From: Sepioteuthis lessoniana
Lineage: Eukaryota > Mollusca > Cephalopoda > Myopsida > Loliginidae
Assembly (NCBI GenBank): GCA_963585895.1
Contig: OY757939.1
Location: 27,956,968 to 28,020,967, forward strand
Direction of reading: 5' to 3'
DNA: 64,000 bases
A program made the position numbers and the translations under genes. The notes below the pieces were generated by a model. It was not told the origin of the DNA. It saw only the letters and a program-made list of their open reading frames with translations, and ran no database searches. Below, in pieces: positions 51,850-61,596 of the stretch. The first letter of the stretch is position 1. Each line of letters opens with the position of its first letter.

Positions 51850-53340
51850 CTTTAATGTTTTTTAAAAGAATCTTTGCATAAAACATATACATTATTGATA
51901 AATATACCTATTAACAGATCAATTACGGCTAATTCATCCGATAATTGACAAAAATTTCCTCTTAAATTCATTTTCTTGAAATAATCCAACTCAATGTTTA
52001 TTTTTTATACCATAGCTGTTTTTGATTTGATCAGGAAGTTTGTTCCAAAAATATATTACTTCATTAGCAAAAAGTATACTGATTGATAGACATAGCTTTT
52101 TTTTTTTTTAGATCTGTTTGGGGAGTAAATTTCCAGTTCAATAACTTTTTTCTAAATGTCTACTATGATTAAACATTCTGTTAATTATTTTAAAAGTTTC
52201 AATTAGATTATCTCTCAATCATCTTTCGAGTCAAATAGTAAATCCTAATTTCTCCAATCTGTTCCTGTAACTGTAATCTTTTACTCTGCTTATCAGTTTT
52301 GTCACTCTTCTTTCTATATCCCCCAATCTATATTACATTTCAATGTAATATTACATTCCAATTTCCATGTCTCGAAATTGGAGCCTAGGACTCAATACAG
52401 CATTCTCTTTGAGGTTTTATTACAGTTTTATATATTTCTAAAAAAACATTCGTCTCCCTAGAAATAATAATTCCAATAATCTAGCCAATCTTTCCATTTG
52501 CCCTCGATTCAAAAAACAAAATATGATTATCAGGTTTAAATTTATCATCAAAGCTAAACCCTAAATCACATTCATCATTTAATTTTTTGATTCCCCTATT
52601 GATTACCGTATTTGACGGCATATATTGCGCACTTTTTTACAAAAAATCTTTTTAAATTCCACAGCGTCTTTTAAGCCATATCTAATTTTTTTTATTTTGC
52701 TTTCCTACCTTTGAAGATGCTAAAGTTTTTATAAGCTTGTGTTCTTTTTTTTAATTATCTCTCGTTTAATTGTAATCATGGCTCGTTTAACCAAAATCAC
52801 ACCTCATAAATATAACCTTGGCTGTACGATTTACTAATAATTTTACTCATTACTGTTTTTTTTTTCTTTATTTGTCCTGTTGAAATTGGGGTGCATCTTA
52901 CACACCTGAGCGTCTTATATGCCGTCAAATACGTCAATTCATATTTAACTTTAATATTTTGGGATCTAAAATGTCGTATTTTACATGTTTTTATTGTAAC
53001 TTTTAATTTCCTAGTAACTATTCAAAGTTCAAATGGATCTGTTTTATTTCTTTTGATAATGGTGTAACAAGTAGTTGATCATCATCTGTAAATAGTTCTA
53101 TTTCCGAGAAAATATTTTTCAAGTTGGTTTCCTGATGAACGTACGTAATATATATGGTATGAGAGATATTACAGGCAGAGTTTTTTGGAATGTTCGTTTT
53201 AGAGGGACGACACTTTTGCAACACGGAGAGAGCGAGTAGCATTTCTCTTATGGCAGTAATGATTTTTTTCCCTTTCAAATATGATTTTAATATTTAACGT
53301 AGGTTAGTTGACGCATTTCACTTCTTTTATTTTGCGCACA
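51850..53340 (-). pseudogene. CR1-like LINE 3' part, interrupted by a MITE
   Basis: Minus strand: near 53040-53120 LKNIFSEIELFTDDDQLLVT, an RT FADD-like box (FTDD). After the MITE comes a C-terminal region near 52000-52330 with RVTKLISRVKDYSYRNRLEK and LRDNLIETFKIINRMFNHSR, a characteristic CR1/L2-type C-terminus. Frameshifts are many. Fragments at 24405-24990 and 25313-25570 belong to the same family. Confidence 0.7.
52606..52935. mobile_element. MITE (~330 bp) with inverted ends, inside the CR1-like LINE
   Basis: Left CCGTATTTGACGGCATATA and right (reversed) ACGTATTTGACGGCATATA. The interior is T-rich and non-coding. The related LINE fragment at 24405-24990 lacks it, which gives an empty site. 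The superfamily is uncertain. The target duplication could not be separated from the inverted ends (TTGA/TCAA). Confidence 0.75.
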
Positions 53341-53682
53341 GCCAGTTAGTTGATATAGAAAATTAGGAAAACATTTTCTGAGTGGGGGGGGTCTTCTTTC
53401 AACAATTCTCATGTGGAAATTAATAATTTATTGCCACTGAGTAATGGTCCTTAACCTGCTGTTGCAGGCCATTGACTATTGAATTCTACTTATCACTGGG
53501 AGCCCACACTCTTGGCCTTAACTTCTAGCCATACATTCAGTTTAAATTGGCAAGGATACTGGTCACTGCTTGGGTAAAAATATAATAAGGAAAAAGTCTT
53601 AATTAAAAAACAAAACAAAAAAGTCTTATAATTATTTCAGCTAGATTATGCTGGGTTTTAAAAAATATTAATATCTTTTGAG
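53341..53682. other. Unassigned
   Basis: No feature beyond a G run (53383-53390) and short A runs. Confidence 0.4.
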
Positions 53683-53805
53683 AGTTTCTTTACGATATTA
53701 TGATTTTAAAGTTCCCACCTATTCAACATCACTATCAAGAAATCATCGTAATATTCCTTAAGTAGTTTCTGTATTATCAGTTCTGCTTTTCTAATAGAGA
53801 TACTT
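53683..53805. repeat. Direct repeat, copy 1
   Basis: Matches 54480-54604 (GTTCCCACCTATTCAACATC, TATCAGTTCTGCTTTTCTAA, TAGAGATA). Confidence 0.75.
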
Positions 53806-54099
53806 TATGTTGGTTGGTTCGTTGGTTGGTCATTTAATGCCGAATTAAATTTCAAAAGTATGGTGGGTTTGCTGCTATACTCTTGATGCTAACTAAATTG
53901 ATGATAGTCTCATGCTGTGACTCTCAACCAGGGGTAACTTCCTTTACTCCTGGAGGGAGTAGGGTTTTAGAGGAAATTGATACTACAAAAGGGTAAATTT
54001 ACCATGTTGGGATATTCTTCCTTCAGCAAATATGATGAAAAAGGTACTTGGGCAAAAATATTGTTAAGATTTCGTATACCTTGGAGATTAATTGCATAA

Positions 54100-54465
54100 T
54101 GGAATATTTGTGCCTTTTTAGAGTTCCATTTGGCTATTTCTATAAGTTTACAGAAAAGTTTAGCGTAATTATGCAGTTTAAATGTCAAAACGGTCCTATT
54201 TCAAGAAATTCGGTTAAGCGTAAGTACACGGTTTACTTCTATTTGACCAATAGATAGGACTCCTATCAGGTGCTACCACTCCAGGCCAAAGTGGAAAAAG
54301 CGATGGCAATAAAGGGGTATTCTGCATCCCCCCAAACCCCAGTATTACTGAAGCCTCGCCATCAGATTATTTAGAGTCATATCAAGGACACTCCTTGGGT
54401 GGGGATCGTACCCCTCTGCAGAGATGCAGACAGTGTATTCTTCAGCCTCAGTCGACAGGGCCAAA
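54100..54465 (+). repeat. Composite repeat D, inner and 3' part
   Basis: GGTGCTACCACTCCAGGCCA, GATGGCAATAAAGGGGTATT, CCATCAGATTATTTAGAGTC, TGCAGAGATGCAGACAGTGT and CCTCAGTCGACAGGGCCAAA, preceded by degenerate units around TTAAGCGTAAGTACACGG. Confidence 0.7.
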
Positions 54466-54479
54466 TTTTTCTATGATAA

Positions 54480-54604
54480 ACTCTTTATGATATTCATGAT
54501 TTTAAACTTCCCACCTATTGAAGATCACTGTCAAGAAATTATCAGCATATTCCTCTCATGGTTTCTGAATTATCAGTTCTGCTTTTCTAATAGAGATATT
54601 TCCG
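54480..54604. repeat. Direct repeat, copy 2
   Basis: Second copy of 53683-53805, about 800 bp away. The composite repeat D copy and other sequence lie between. Confidence 0.75.
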
Positions 54605-54839
54605 TGTAAAAATTAACATTTTTGAATCTCTTGAGAGAGACTTTGGAATTTGTTTGAAACAATACTATAAAAGCAGCCCCAATTAGAGTGTCAACATTTT
54701 TTAATCATCCTATATATATGTAAGTAAATAATGGAAATTAATCCAACAGTATGAAGAAAATAGAAAAAAAAGTAATCGAAAAGGAAAGTCATCGTTAAAA
54801 TACTGAGTGAATGATTGAACGATTTTAAGATCTTTCTTT

Positions 54840-55439
54840 TGTGGCAAGATGGGGGTGCATTCGTTTCTGTGGGCATGTGTGCGAGTGAGTGCCAGTCAGA
54901 TGATTCCTAGGTATGTTTTGGCGCGAAACCCACACAAAGGGCTTGCGCGCGAGATTTCCCACGGGACCGGAAGAAGACGAGGGAAGGTAAGGTTCCAGGG
55001 CAGTGAATAGAAGAAGGCAGTCAACAGGAGAGAGCAATCAACAGAAGTCAGAGAGAGGCGACTGCTAGACGTGGAGCTAGGACCTGTAGATCCAAAGGCT
55101 GAGTTGGCCAACGGGAGAGGATGAGTCAGTGTTCCTGGAGGCTGTATGGGATTTTCGCTCGAATACACGCTTATGACATCCCACAGATGCACTGAATGCT
55201 AAGAAAATGTCAAAAACCTCTCCCGTCTTGCACTTGGAGCTAACCCAAGGCCGTGATTGTTTGTTCTTCTTTTCTTCCATTCTCTCGGTTGTGTATGTTG
55301 TGTCTTATGTGTTTGTAAAGCAATGTGAAATGCCCCAAGCCGTTGAGAGAAACAGTAAACGATCGAATGGCCATGAGCTGGTTTAGGACGTTGAGATTGT
55401 GGGGACCGGTCAGTGGGTATATTGTCACACTTTATATAG
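54840..55439 (-). mobile_element. Solo LTR, family I, copy 3 (600 bp), with CTTT target duplication
   Basis: On the minus strand it starts TGTGACAATATACCC and ends CATCTTGCCACA. CTTT lies on both sides (54836-54839 and 55440-55443). It shares GAAGAACAAACAATCACGG, GTTAGCTCCAAGTGCAAGAC and GGGTTTCGCGCCAAAACAT with copies 1 and 2. No internal coding region. Several 60-100-residue ORFs inside are chance. Confidence 0.75.
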
Positions 55440-55511
55440 ATATTTTTCTTCTGTTTCCGTATTTTTTTAAAACATCCATCGTTGGTCTAGCAACACTTGT
55501 TTCACCATCTT

Positions 55512-55560
55512 AAAGTCCTGATGAAGGTGTACTAAAACCGAAACGTTTAACGTTTACTTT
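55512..55560 (+). ncRNA. Hammerhead-ribozyme-like motif
   Basis: AAAGT (55512-55516), C, CTGATGA (55518-55524), A, GGT (55526-55528), loop, ACC (55537-55539), GAAA (55540-55543), a short ACG/CGT stem (55543-55545 with 55551-55553), then ACTTT (55556-55560), which pairs with AAAGT. All three stems and the conserved CUGAUGA/GAAA core can be drawn. One unpaired position next to the cleavage site and an extra A before stem II suggest a weakened or decayed ribozyme. Not near a recognisable Penelope-like element. Confidence 0.45.
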
Positions 55561-55604
55561 CCTTTATCATAAATTCATCACTTTTGGATTACTTTTCTAT
55601 TTTC

Positions 55605-55606
<2 letters not shown>

Positions 55607-55645
<39 letters not shown>
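55607..55645. repeat. TA microsatellite
   Basis: TA run. 55646-55914 is unassigned. Confidence 0.95.
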
Positions 55646-55649
<4 letters not shown>

Positions 55650-55914
55650 AAAAATATATTTAAAAAAAAAAAACTCACGAAGGCGATCTTCAAGTGGGCT
55701 TATATCAACAATGTCTGAACGGATTAAGATTAGTAACATAAACATAACTAGGGTTCATGTATCTTGTCGTACGGGTAGATTTTTCATGGGGGTGATATTA
55801 GAACTTGAAATGGGTAACATCAACCCTTGTGATACCACTGGCTATTAGTTTTAAGAAACCACAGTAGTAATCATTAGTGAGGGGTTCTTTTTAAAAAATC
55901 GAATCAAATAAAAC

Positions 55915-56135
55915 CGGTTTCGTTTCTTGTTTAATGGCATATCAACATTTATTATTTAATGTTGAACAATCCTTGTTGAAGAACAGCAGTGATACTATTT
56001 AACCCATTGCTGGAGAGGGATAAGGGGGTTCATACCTTTCCCAGGCAAACGTAATAGCGTTACTGCTGTTCGAACTCGCTTACTTCGAGGCTGTATTTTA
56101 CACGTAAGCCATTGTGCTATGAGGACTTCCCTCAA
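55915..56135 (-). mobile_element. SINE family A
   Basis: TTTAATGGCATATCAACATT, GAAGAACAGCAGTGATACTA, TTTAACCCATTGCTGG, CATACCTTTCCCAGG and GTTCGAACTCGCTTACTTCG, with a head ending at GTAAGCCATTGTGCTATGAG. Confidence 0.75.
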
Positions 56136-56479
56136 ATAAAATCGTTTGTCATCACTTCTGTGACTTGCATTCCAAAAGGCCACTATTTAGTTATCATGAC
56201 TTGACGAACCACTTTTCATATGACGCCTTTCTTTAAGCAATATATTGATCCCGATAGCTGAAGTGTTATGACATCAAATTTATTTTCCTCGTCAATTTTG
56301 GCAATTCAACACTCAATACATCATCTGATGAATTTGTGCCTCTCTCATTGTATCACTAATTTCTTGACGTGAATACTGTCTGTGAAGTTATTTGGTCTTT
56401 ACAATTCATACGGCAGCAAGATGAATAATGATGTCTTGTGGTTCCTGTATTCAGCTTTCTGGGTGTCTTTTAGTCTTTT

Positions 56480-57430
56480 AGGTTTGGTTTGTTTTGAATT
56501 TGTTTTATGGTTTATCAACCCTTGTAGGTTATTTAATGCCAAATCCTCTTTATACAAATCTATCAAATATGTATGATTTTTTGGTTAAGTTTTATGGCAT
56601 ATCAACTCTTGTTGGTCATTTAAAGCCAAATCCTCTTTATACATATTTTATGATTTTTAAACGCATAGTTTGTAGATATAATCTTTTAAAAAGCCAGAGC
56701 TCATTTGTTTGCATACAGTTAAATGGTTATATATATGATTTGTAAGTCAATATTTTGTGGGGAATCTTATTTTTAAATGAGTCAGAGTAAATTTGTTTGC
56801 ACACAAGTATTACTTTGGTTTGCACACAGTTAAAAAGTCTGTTTTAACATGAATATTTCCATTTAGTATTAATCATTCGTTAGTACTCACTTGAATAGTT
56901 TCAAATATTACAATTTGATATAAATAGTTTCATTTGCACACAGTTAAATGTTTTCAAGCATCACTATATAGCACTAACAAGTCAATTTAAGCTCACAGTG
57001 AGAGTTTCAGGTATTGCTAATCAACACTCATAGTTCTATTCAATGTTACTCATTCGTTAGCACATTTTCAAATTGTTCCATGTATTGCTATGTATTACGA
57101 ACAATTCCGTTAAACCTAAGTCATTTATTTACGCACTGTTAAATGATTAAACAGTTCTATTTCTAACAATAGGATGTAATGTAAGTCATTTGTTTCAGTC
57201 AGTTTAAATGTTAAACTGTTCTATTTGACCCATTGATAGATGCTACCACTCCGAACCAGAGTGAACCTGGGAGCGATGGCAATGAAGAAGTACTCTGCAT
57301 TCACCAAAACTCCAATATTACAAGAGCCTCACCATCAGATTGTTTAATGTCATATCCAGGATACTTGTTAGGGCAGTTTTATCCCTTTTCAAAAATGCAG
57401 TAGGTGTATTCTACAGCCCCCAGCTGACTA
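56480..57430 (+). repeat. Composite repeat D, longest copy with degenerate inner array
   Basis: Two repeat D units (GGTTTATCAACCCTTGTAGG at about 56511, and TATGGCATATCAACTCTTGT at about 56591) are followed by about 550 bp of diverged units with TTTGCACACAGTTAAA, AATCATTCGTTAGTACTCAC and AACAATTCCGTTAAACC. The constant block with CTACCACTCCGAACCAGAGT, GAACCTGGGAGCGATGGCAA and CCATCAGATTGTTTAATGTC comes next. It ends near CCCCAGCTGACTAGGC. Confidence 0.75.
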
Positions 57431-57925
57431 GGCTTGAAAATTCTGAATTTAAACGACCTATTCTTAGCTTTAAAAGAATTGACTTTTGTTGTACATGCTC
57501 GTGGCGACGAGTTGCGTAAATGGATCCTATTTTACCAATTGAGCATCGCTTTTGACATTGATTACAGATGGAGTCGTGTCAAACACCATAGCACACATAT
57601 CGTTAGTGCACATTCAAAGAGCCGATAATAATTTTAAGAAAGGGTAATTTTTAGTGTGTCAATGGAAGGAAAGTTAATGAGAATTTTAAAAAAAATTTCC
57701 TTCTATCTGCACTCAAAAATGAAAACATGCTTCAAGCTAAATAATCCCATCGTATCTCTTTACTTATATCTGCGAGCTATAAAAATTTCTTTGCGACAAT
57801 AATATTAATCCCACAATGATCCACTGATATTTAAGCACTTTTTTTTCAATCTGGCTGTTTCTTTTTAGAGTTTTAATATGTTTAAACTGTATAAAGTTTG
57901 GAAATATCAGCAGCAGGGACTGTAT
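57431..57925. other. Unassigned
   Basis: A 64-residue plus ORF (57434-57628) has somewhat higher complexity than its neighbours but no family signature. Confidence 0.3.
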
Positions 57926-58262
57926 CTCGTTTTGAGTTTCATTCCAAGCCCACTGGGCTGGGACAAATTTCGGCCGGCCATGTTTCCTGATATACAGATC
58001 AGGTCGGGTATGTCTAGGCTTTGGTGGCAGTCTGTCGAGGCCGTCTGACGTGGATTCCGGGAAACCGGCATTCACGTCACGTGCGCTTAGACCAGTGCTC
58101 CTTGAGCCTCAAGGGACTGTCCTCCCAGGTTCTAACGCTCTCAGGTGGGGCTAGGTTTACCGCCTGGCGCCTGAGGTGCCCTCTTTTTAGGAGAATGCTG
58201 ATGGTGCACAAGGCATTTTTGGAACCGCTGGTCACGTGTGCACTACGATCCTTCACCTGGTT
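57926..58262. other. GC-rich unassigned island
   Basis: Clearly more GC-rich than the surroundings, with CACGTCACGTGCGC near 58074. Both strands have open stretches of about 90-120 codons, but no motif decides between a decayed retroelement 5' region and a host exon. Confidence 0.3.
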
Positions 58263-58283
58263 CCCACATGAGCACTTGCACGT

Positions 58284-58306
58284 ACACACACACACACACA
58301 CACACA

Positions 58307-58352
<46 letters not shown>

Positions 58353-58354
58353 AT
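58284..58354. repeat. CA then CT compound microsatellite
   Basis: CA (58284-58307) then CT with TTT interruptions. Confidence 0.95.
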
Positions 58355-58364
58355 GCATTCCAAT

Positions 58365-59045
58365 CAGCTATCACTCTTACTAAGTCCTCCCCACAGCACT
58401 CAATGTCTATACAGAACTGAGGAATGTAAGTTTCTCTGAGTCAGTCAGCACTGGTGTGTCCCCTTCCAAGAGTCCATAAGAGTATGCTGCTTATAAGTTA
58501 GTCCTTACTTCACCAATAATCCCCGGCAGGCCTTGTTCTTACTTGGATACTCAACGAGATAGAAGTTAAGTGGCCGTACAATTGCTGTTTTGTGGGTGCT
58601 GCTTCCAAGATTTCTTCAAAACAGCAAGCATCTAACTTTTTCTCGAGGAATTTCGTCACGGTGCAATCATACATTAGTTCTGACATGTCTATAGCTTGGA
58701 AGAATTCCCGTTTTATTTTTCAGAGACATCAGATTTTCATATGGTCAATAACCCTGTCAATAGTAGCCCCTGCTATACTTATGCGTATGCTGACATCACT
58801 TTCCATTGATGAGATATTGCTACCGAGGTATATGAACTGGTCTACTACCTTCAGAAGCCAGCCATTTATATCGAGATGGGACCATCTTGATTAAAGCAGA
58901 TGAACTCTGTTTTGTCTGCGTTCACGTTATGCAACAGACATCCGGCTTTAGCTAGTGTATTTACACAAAGCGTTAGATCATCTGAATCAGCAATATTTAC
59001 TACAGGATATCGTCTGGTTCTAACTTGTTTTTAGTGAGAAACAAT
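58365..59045 (-). pseudogene. RTE-like LINE, diverged 3' fragment
   Basis: The third substantial copy of the family at 19997-23125. Plus-strand blocks AGTGGCCGTACAATTGCTGT, TTTGTGGGTGCTGCTTCCAA, GCTTGGAAGAATTCCCGTTT and AAAGCAGATGAACTCTGTTT correspond to the YGHLPP, NKS, FQAA and NAHKTE regions. It is older than the other copies. Confidence 0.7.
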
Positions 59046-59108
59046 TTTCTTTCATAAGATTAGATCTATTGACGTTCGTAGGAGATAATCTGAACTGGTC
59101 ATAAATAG

Positions 59109-59328
59109 AAATGGTACCAATGTATGGTTTTACAATCCAACACCGACGATAAAAATGGTGGAAATGTATGTCTTTGAAATCCAACAACAGCAATAAAAAT
59201 AATACCAAAATATGTCCTCGTAAACCAACACCGACAATAGAAATTATGCCAGTATATGTCTTTGCAATTCAACACCGACAATATAAATGGTGCCAGTGTA
59301 TGTCTCTGCTATCCAACACTGACTCTGT
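59109..59328. repeat. 44-bp minisatellite, five copies
   Basis: Unit starts (AAATGGTRCC or close) at 59109, 59153, 59197, 59241 and 59285, so the period is exactly 44. A shared core TGTATGTCTTTGCAATCCAA with CACCGACAATA recurs. Three units equal 132 bp, which is why a minus-strand frame shows a 44-residue peptide period. Confidence 0.9.
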
Positions 59329-59696
59329 CAAAGAAATCAGTGTTTCCATCAAGTGACCAAACCGTGAGTGTTCCGGAATTCTGGTAAAGTTTATTTTTTC
59401 GAGGACCTTTTGAGTTGCAAATTTGTTTTTGAGAACCTTTTGCAAGAAGCTGTCATGATGCTTAAAAAAAACAGCTGGAACTAGTTCTGTTGAGTAAGCT
59501 GGGTGAGATGGATTTTCGTAGTCAACAGTAATAATTTTCGACCTAGGCATTTCCTACTCATGCATTCGGGGTTGCAATGAAGGCTAATTTTTCTTTTGAG
59601 GTTTTTTGTTGATGAATGAGAATTTTATCTTTCTTTTTCTTTCTTTTTTTTGTTCTAACATTTAAAAATGAAAATAATAAACCCGGCTTAACCCTC

Positions 59697-59893
59697 TTTG
59701 GTAACCTTGAAGGACCAGAAATGAATCACGCAAAGGGATGTAAGGTTTACAGCAATATATATTTATGGAGATACAGACTGTAACGGTTATCGATAGCTGA
59801 CTAGACTCACTTGCCTCATTTATCGAGTCAGTCACTATTTATATTGTTAGGGAGGGTCCATGCAGTGACGTCATGGTGTATATCACCATAACA
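59697..59893 (-). mobile_element. Candidate solo LTR or short terminal repeat
   Basis: On the minus strand it starts TGTTATGGTGATATACACCA, has a TATA-like CAATATAAATAGTG, and ends GGTTACCAAA. CCCTC flanks both sides (59692-59696 and 59894-59898). The 3' end lacks a clean CA, so the call is tentative. Confidence 0.4.
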
Positions 59894-60320
59894 CCCTCAG
59901 AACACAAACCGGCTGTATTTTTTCAACAACCTAGTACATATACTGTAATAAGCTGATGCCCGGTTGTGTAACCGACGGCAAGAAAGGAGTTAATCTCAGA
60001 AACACTCGTGGTGGGTGCAAGAAATGGTTACATCCTAGAGTTGAACATTTTTGAAAAAGGATCAGTCAGTATTACCCCTACCCATAAACTGATTTCTCTA
60101 TCGACTCAAAGATTACCTTCTTCGTCAGCTTGATTTGATACCGGTTTAGAGAAAGAATGAAACACTGAAATAAAGTGTGTGATATTTTTCAGTGAACAAG
60201 TGTTTGATTTTTTGAAAATTTCTTTCATATGTGACTTCGGTGACATCTCGTCATTTCGTCTTTGTCACCCCACCGTTTAACATTTCAATGCTCTAGCAGC
60301 TTGAAATCCTTCATTTCGCC

Positions 60321-60345
60321 GTTGCTTAGCAACAATTCAGCCAAT
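60321..60345. promoter_or_regulatory. X-box (RFX-type) plus CCAAT-box pair
   Basis: GTTGCTTAGCAAC (60321-60333) is a perfect inverted repeat matching the RFX X-box form, followed 7 nt later by CCAATCAGG (60341-60349), an NF-Y-type CCAAT box. Two CGTCATTTCGTC-like sequences lie about 70 nt upstream. Co-occurring X and Y boxes are known from animal promoters. No start site or transcript can be assigned here. Confidence 0.4.
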
Positions 60346-60374
60346 CAGGCAGTTGAATAACAGATTAAAAGATT

Positions 60375-60605
60375 TTGGTTTGGTTTCTTTATTTAATGGC
60401 TTATGAATCTTCCCGGGTAGTTTAATGACAAAGCCGTCCTTATCGAATTAGAGTTGTACTATTTAACTCATAGCTGGCGGATTTCAGGCATTTATACCTT
60501 TCCCAAAGGTATTAGTTCTAAAGTGAACGTAATAGTGGAACTAGAGTTCGAATTCACTTACTCCGATGTTGCAGTCCAGCTCGTTAGCCACTGCATCACG
60601 GGGGA
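60375..60605 (-). mobile_element. SINE family A, full length
   Basis: TATTTAATGGCTTATGAATC, TAGAGTTGTACTATTTAACT, CATAGCTGGCGG, TACCTTTCCCAAAGGTATTA and TTCGAATTCACTTACTCCGA. The minus-strand head is CCCGTGATGCAGTGGCTAAC then GAGCTGGACTGCA, a good A-box region. Confidence 0.8.
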
Positions 60606-60739
60606 CTCCCACTATAACCTTTCATATTTTCAACCTAGACACCAGGAAGTGAATCAGTCTGATGAATTCATAGTCGAAAAACTCTTACTAGGCGCTTTTT
60701 ATTCTATATCAACGCTATCATATACAGCCCATTACATTA

Positions 60740-61170
60740 TATATGGGAATCATGTGACTGTTAATAACTCTACTATTAATAATGCTGAGTTCCTTTTTCT
60801 TTCAGATTTTAATATAGTATACTATAGCAATTATAAATTCTCGATCACAATGCCTTGAGAGGAGGAAAAATATTTTCTATTACTAATTATTTGAAGACAA
60901 TCAAAAGTGTCTCAAAATACATGCAACCAAAGCAATCAAAACTGTCGCAAAATAGATGCAACCCATTAATATGATAATGATTTATTACTGAGACAAGAAA
61001 CTTAAAAAATTGCACGTCCTGAAAGCTGATACATTAACAATTAAAAAAAACACTTTGATTTGATGTCTCTAGCTGAAAGGATGTATTTTTTATAGGATAT
61101 GTTTCAAATGAGTGCCATTGTGCTTATCTCCGTAATAAATCATTATCATATCAATGTGTTTCATCTATTT
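60740..61170 (+). repeat. Dispersed repeat K, second copy
   Basis: Matches 50880-51230 and contains an internal near-duplication (AATCAAAAGTGTCTCAAAAT versus AATCAAAACTGTCGCAAAAT, 60900-60960). Confidence 0.7.
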
Positions 61171-61227
61171 TGAGAGACTATATATATAAATATATGCGTG
61201 TATTTGTGTGAGCGCATGCGCGTATTT

Positions 61228-61485
61228 ACTCAACCCCTATGCACGAGCAGGATATGACACACTCAATTTTTGAGCGAAGTTTAACAGGTTTTGATTCAGG
61301 GTTTCCTTTCTCCTAAATTGGTTAAAGAGTCTAGTCTGCCCTACTATTTACCCATTACTGAAGGGAGAATAGTTATATTGATACCTTTTCTGAGGTTATG
61401 AGCACGAAGTGAAATGCAAACAGCCTTGTCCAGGTTTTGAACTCGGGTCACCGTGATAATTTCCTAAAACGGTAAGATTACATAT
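61228..61485 (-). mobile_element. SINE family B, inverted pair member
   Basis: Plus-strand blocks: CACGAGCAGGATATGACACA, TGAGCGAAGTTTAACAGGTT, CCCTACTATTTACCCATTAC, TTGAACTCGGGTCACCGTGA. Its head faces the plus-strand copy at 61597-61880. Confidence 0.8.
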
Positions 61486-61500
61486 TGAACGCGAATGAGC

Positions 61501-61502
<2 letters not shown>

Positions 61503-61531
<29 letters not shown>

Positions 61532-61547
61532 AGTATAGAGAGATGAT

Positions 61548-61595
<48 letters not shown>
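61503..61595. repeat. TA then GAAA compound microsatellite
   Basis: TA (61503-61532) and GAAA (61549-61595). Confidence 0.95.
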
Positions 61596-61596
61596 A

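Noticed and set aside
53920-53975. hAT-like terminus (CTCTCAACCAGGGG ... CTCCTGGAGG)
   Set aside because: Only a short resemblance, with no opposite end or 8-bp duplication seen.
54896-55192. 98-residue minus-strand ORF
   Set aside because: Within the family I solo LTR. No conservation of the frame in copy 1 or 2.
57926-58262. GC-rich island as a promoter or host exon
   Set aside because: Open on both strands, but with no domain motif, splice pair or start. Left as unassigned.
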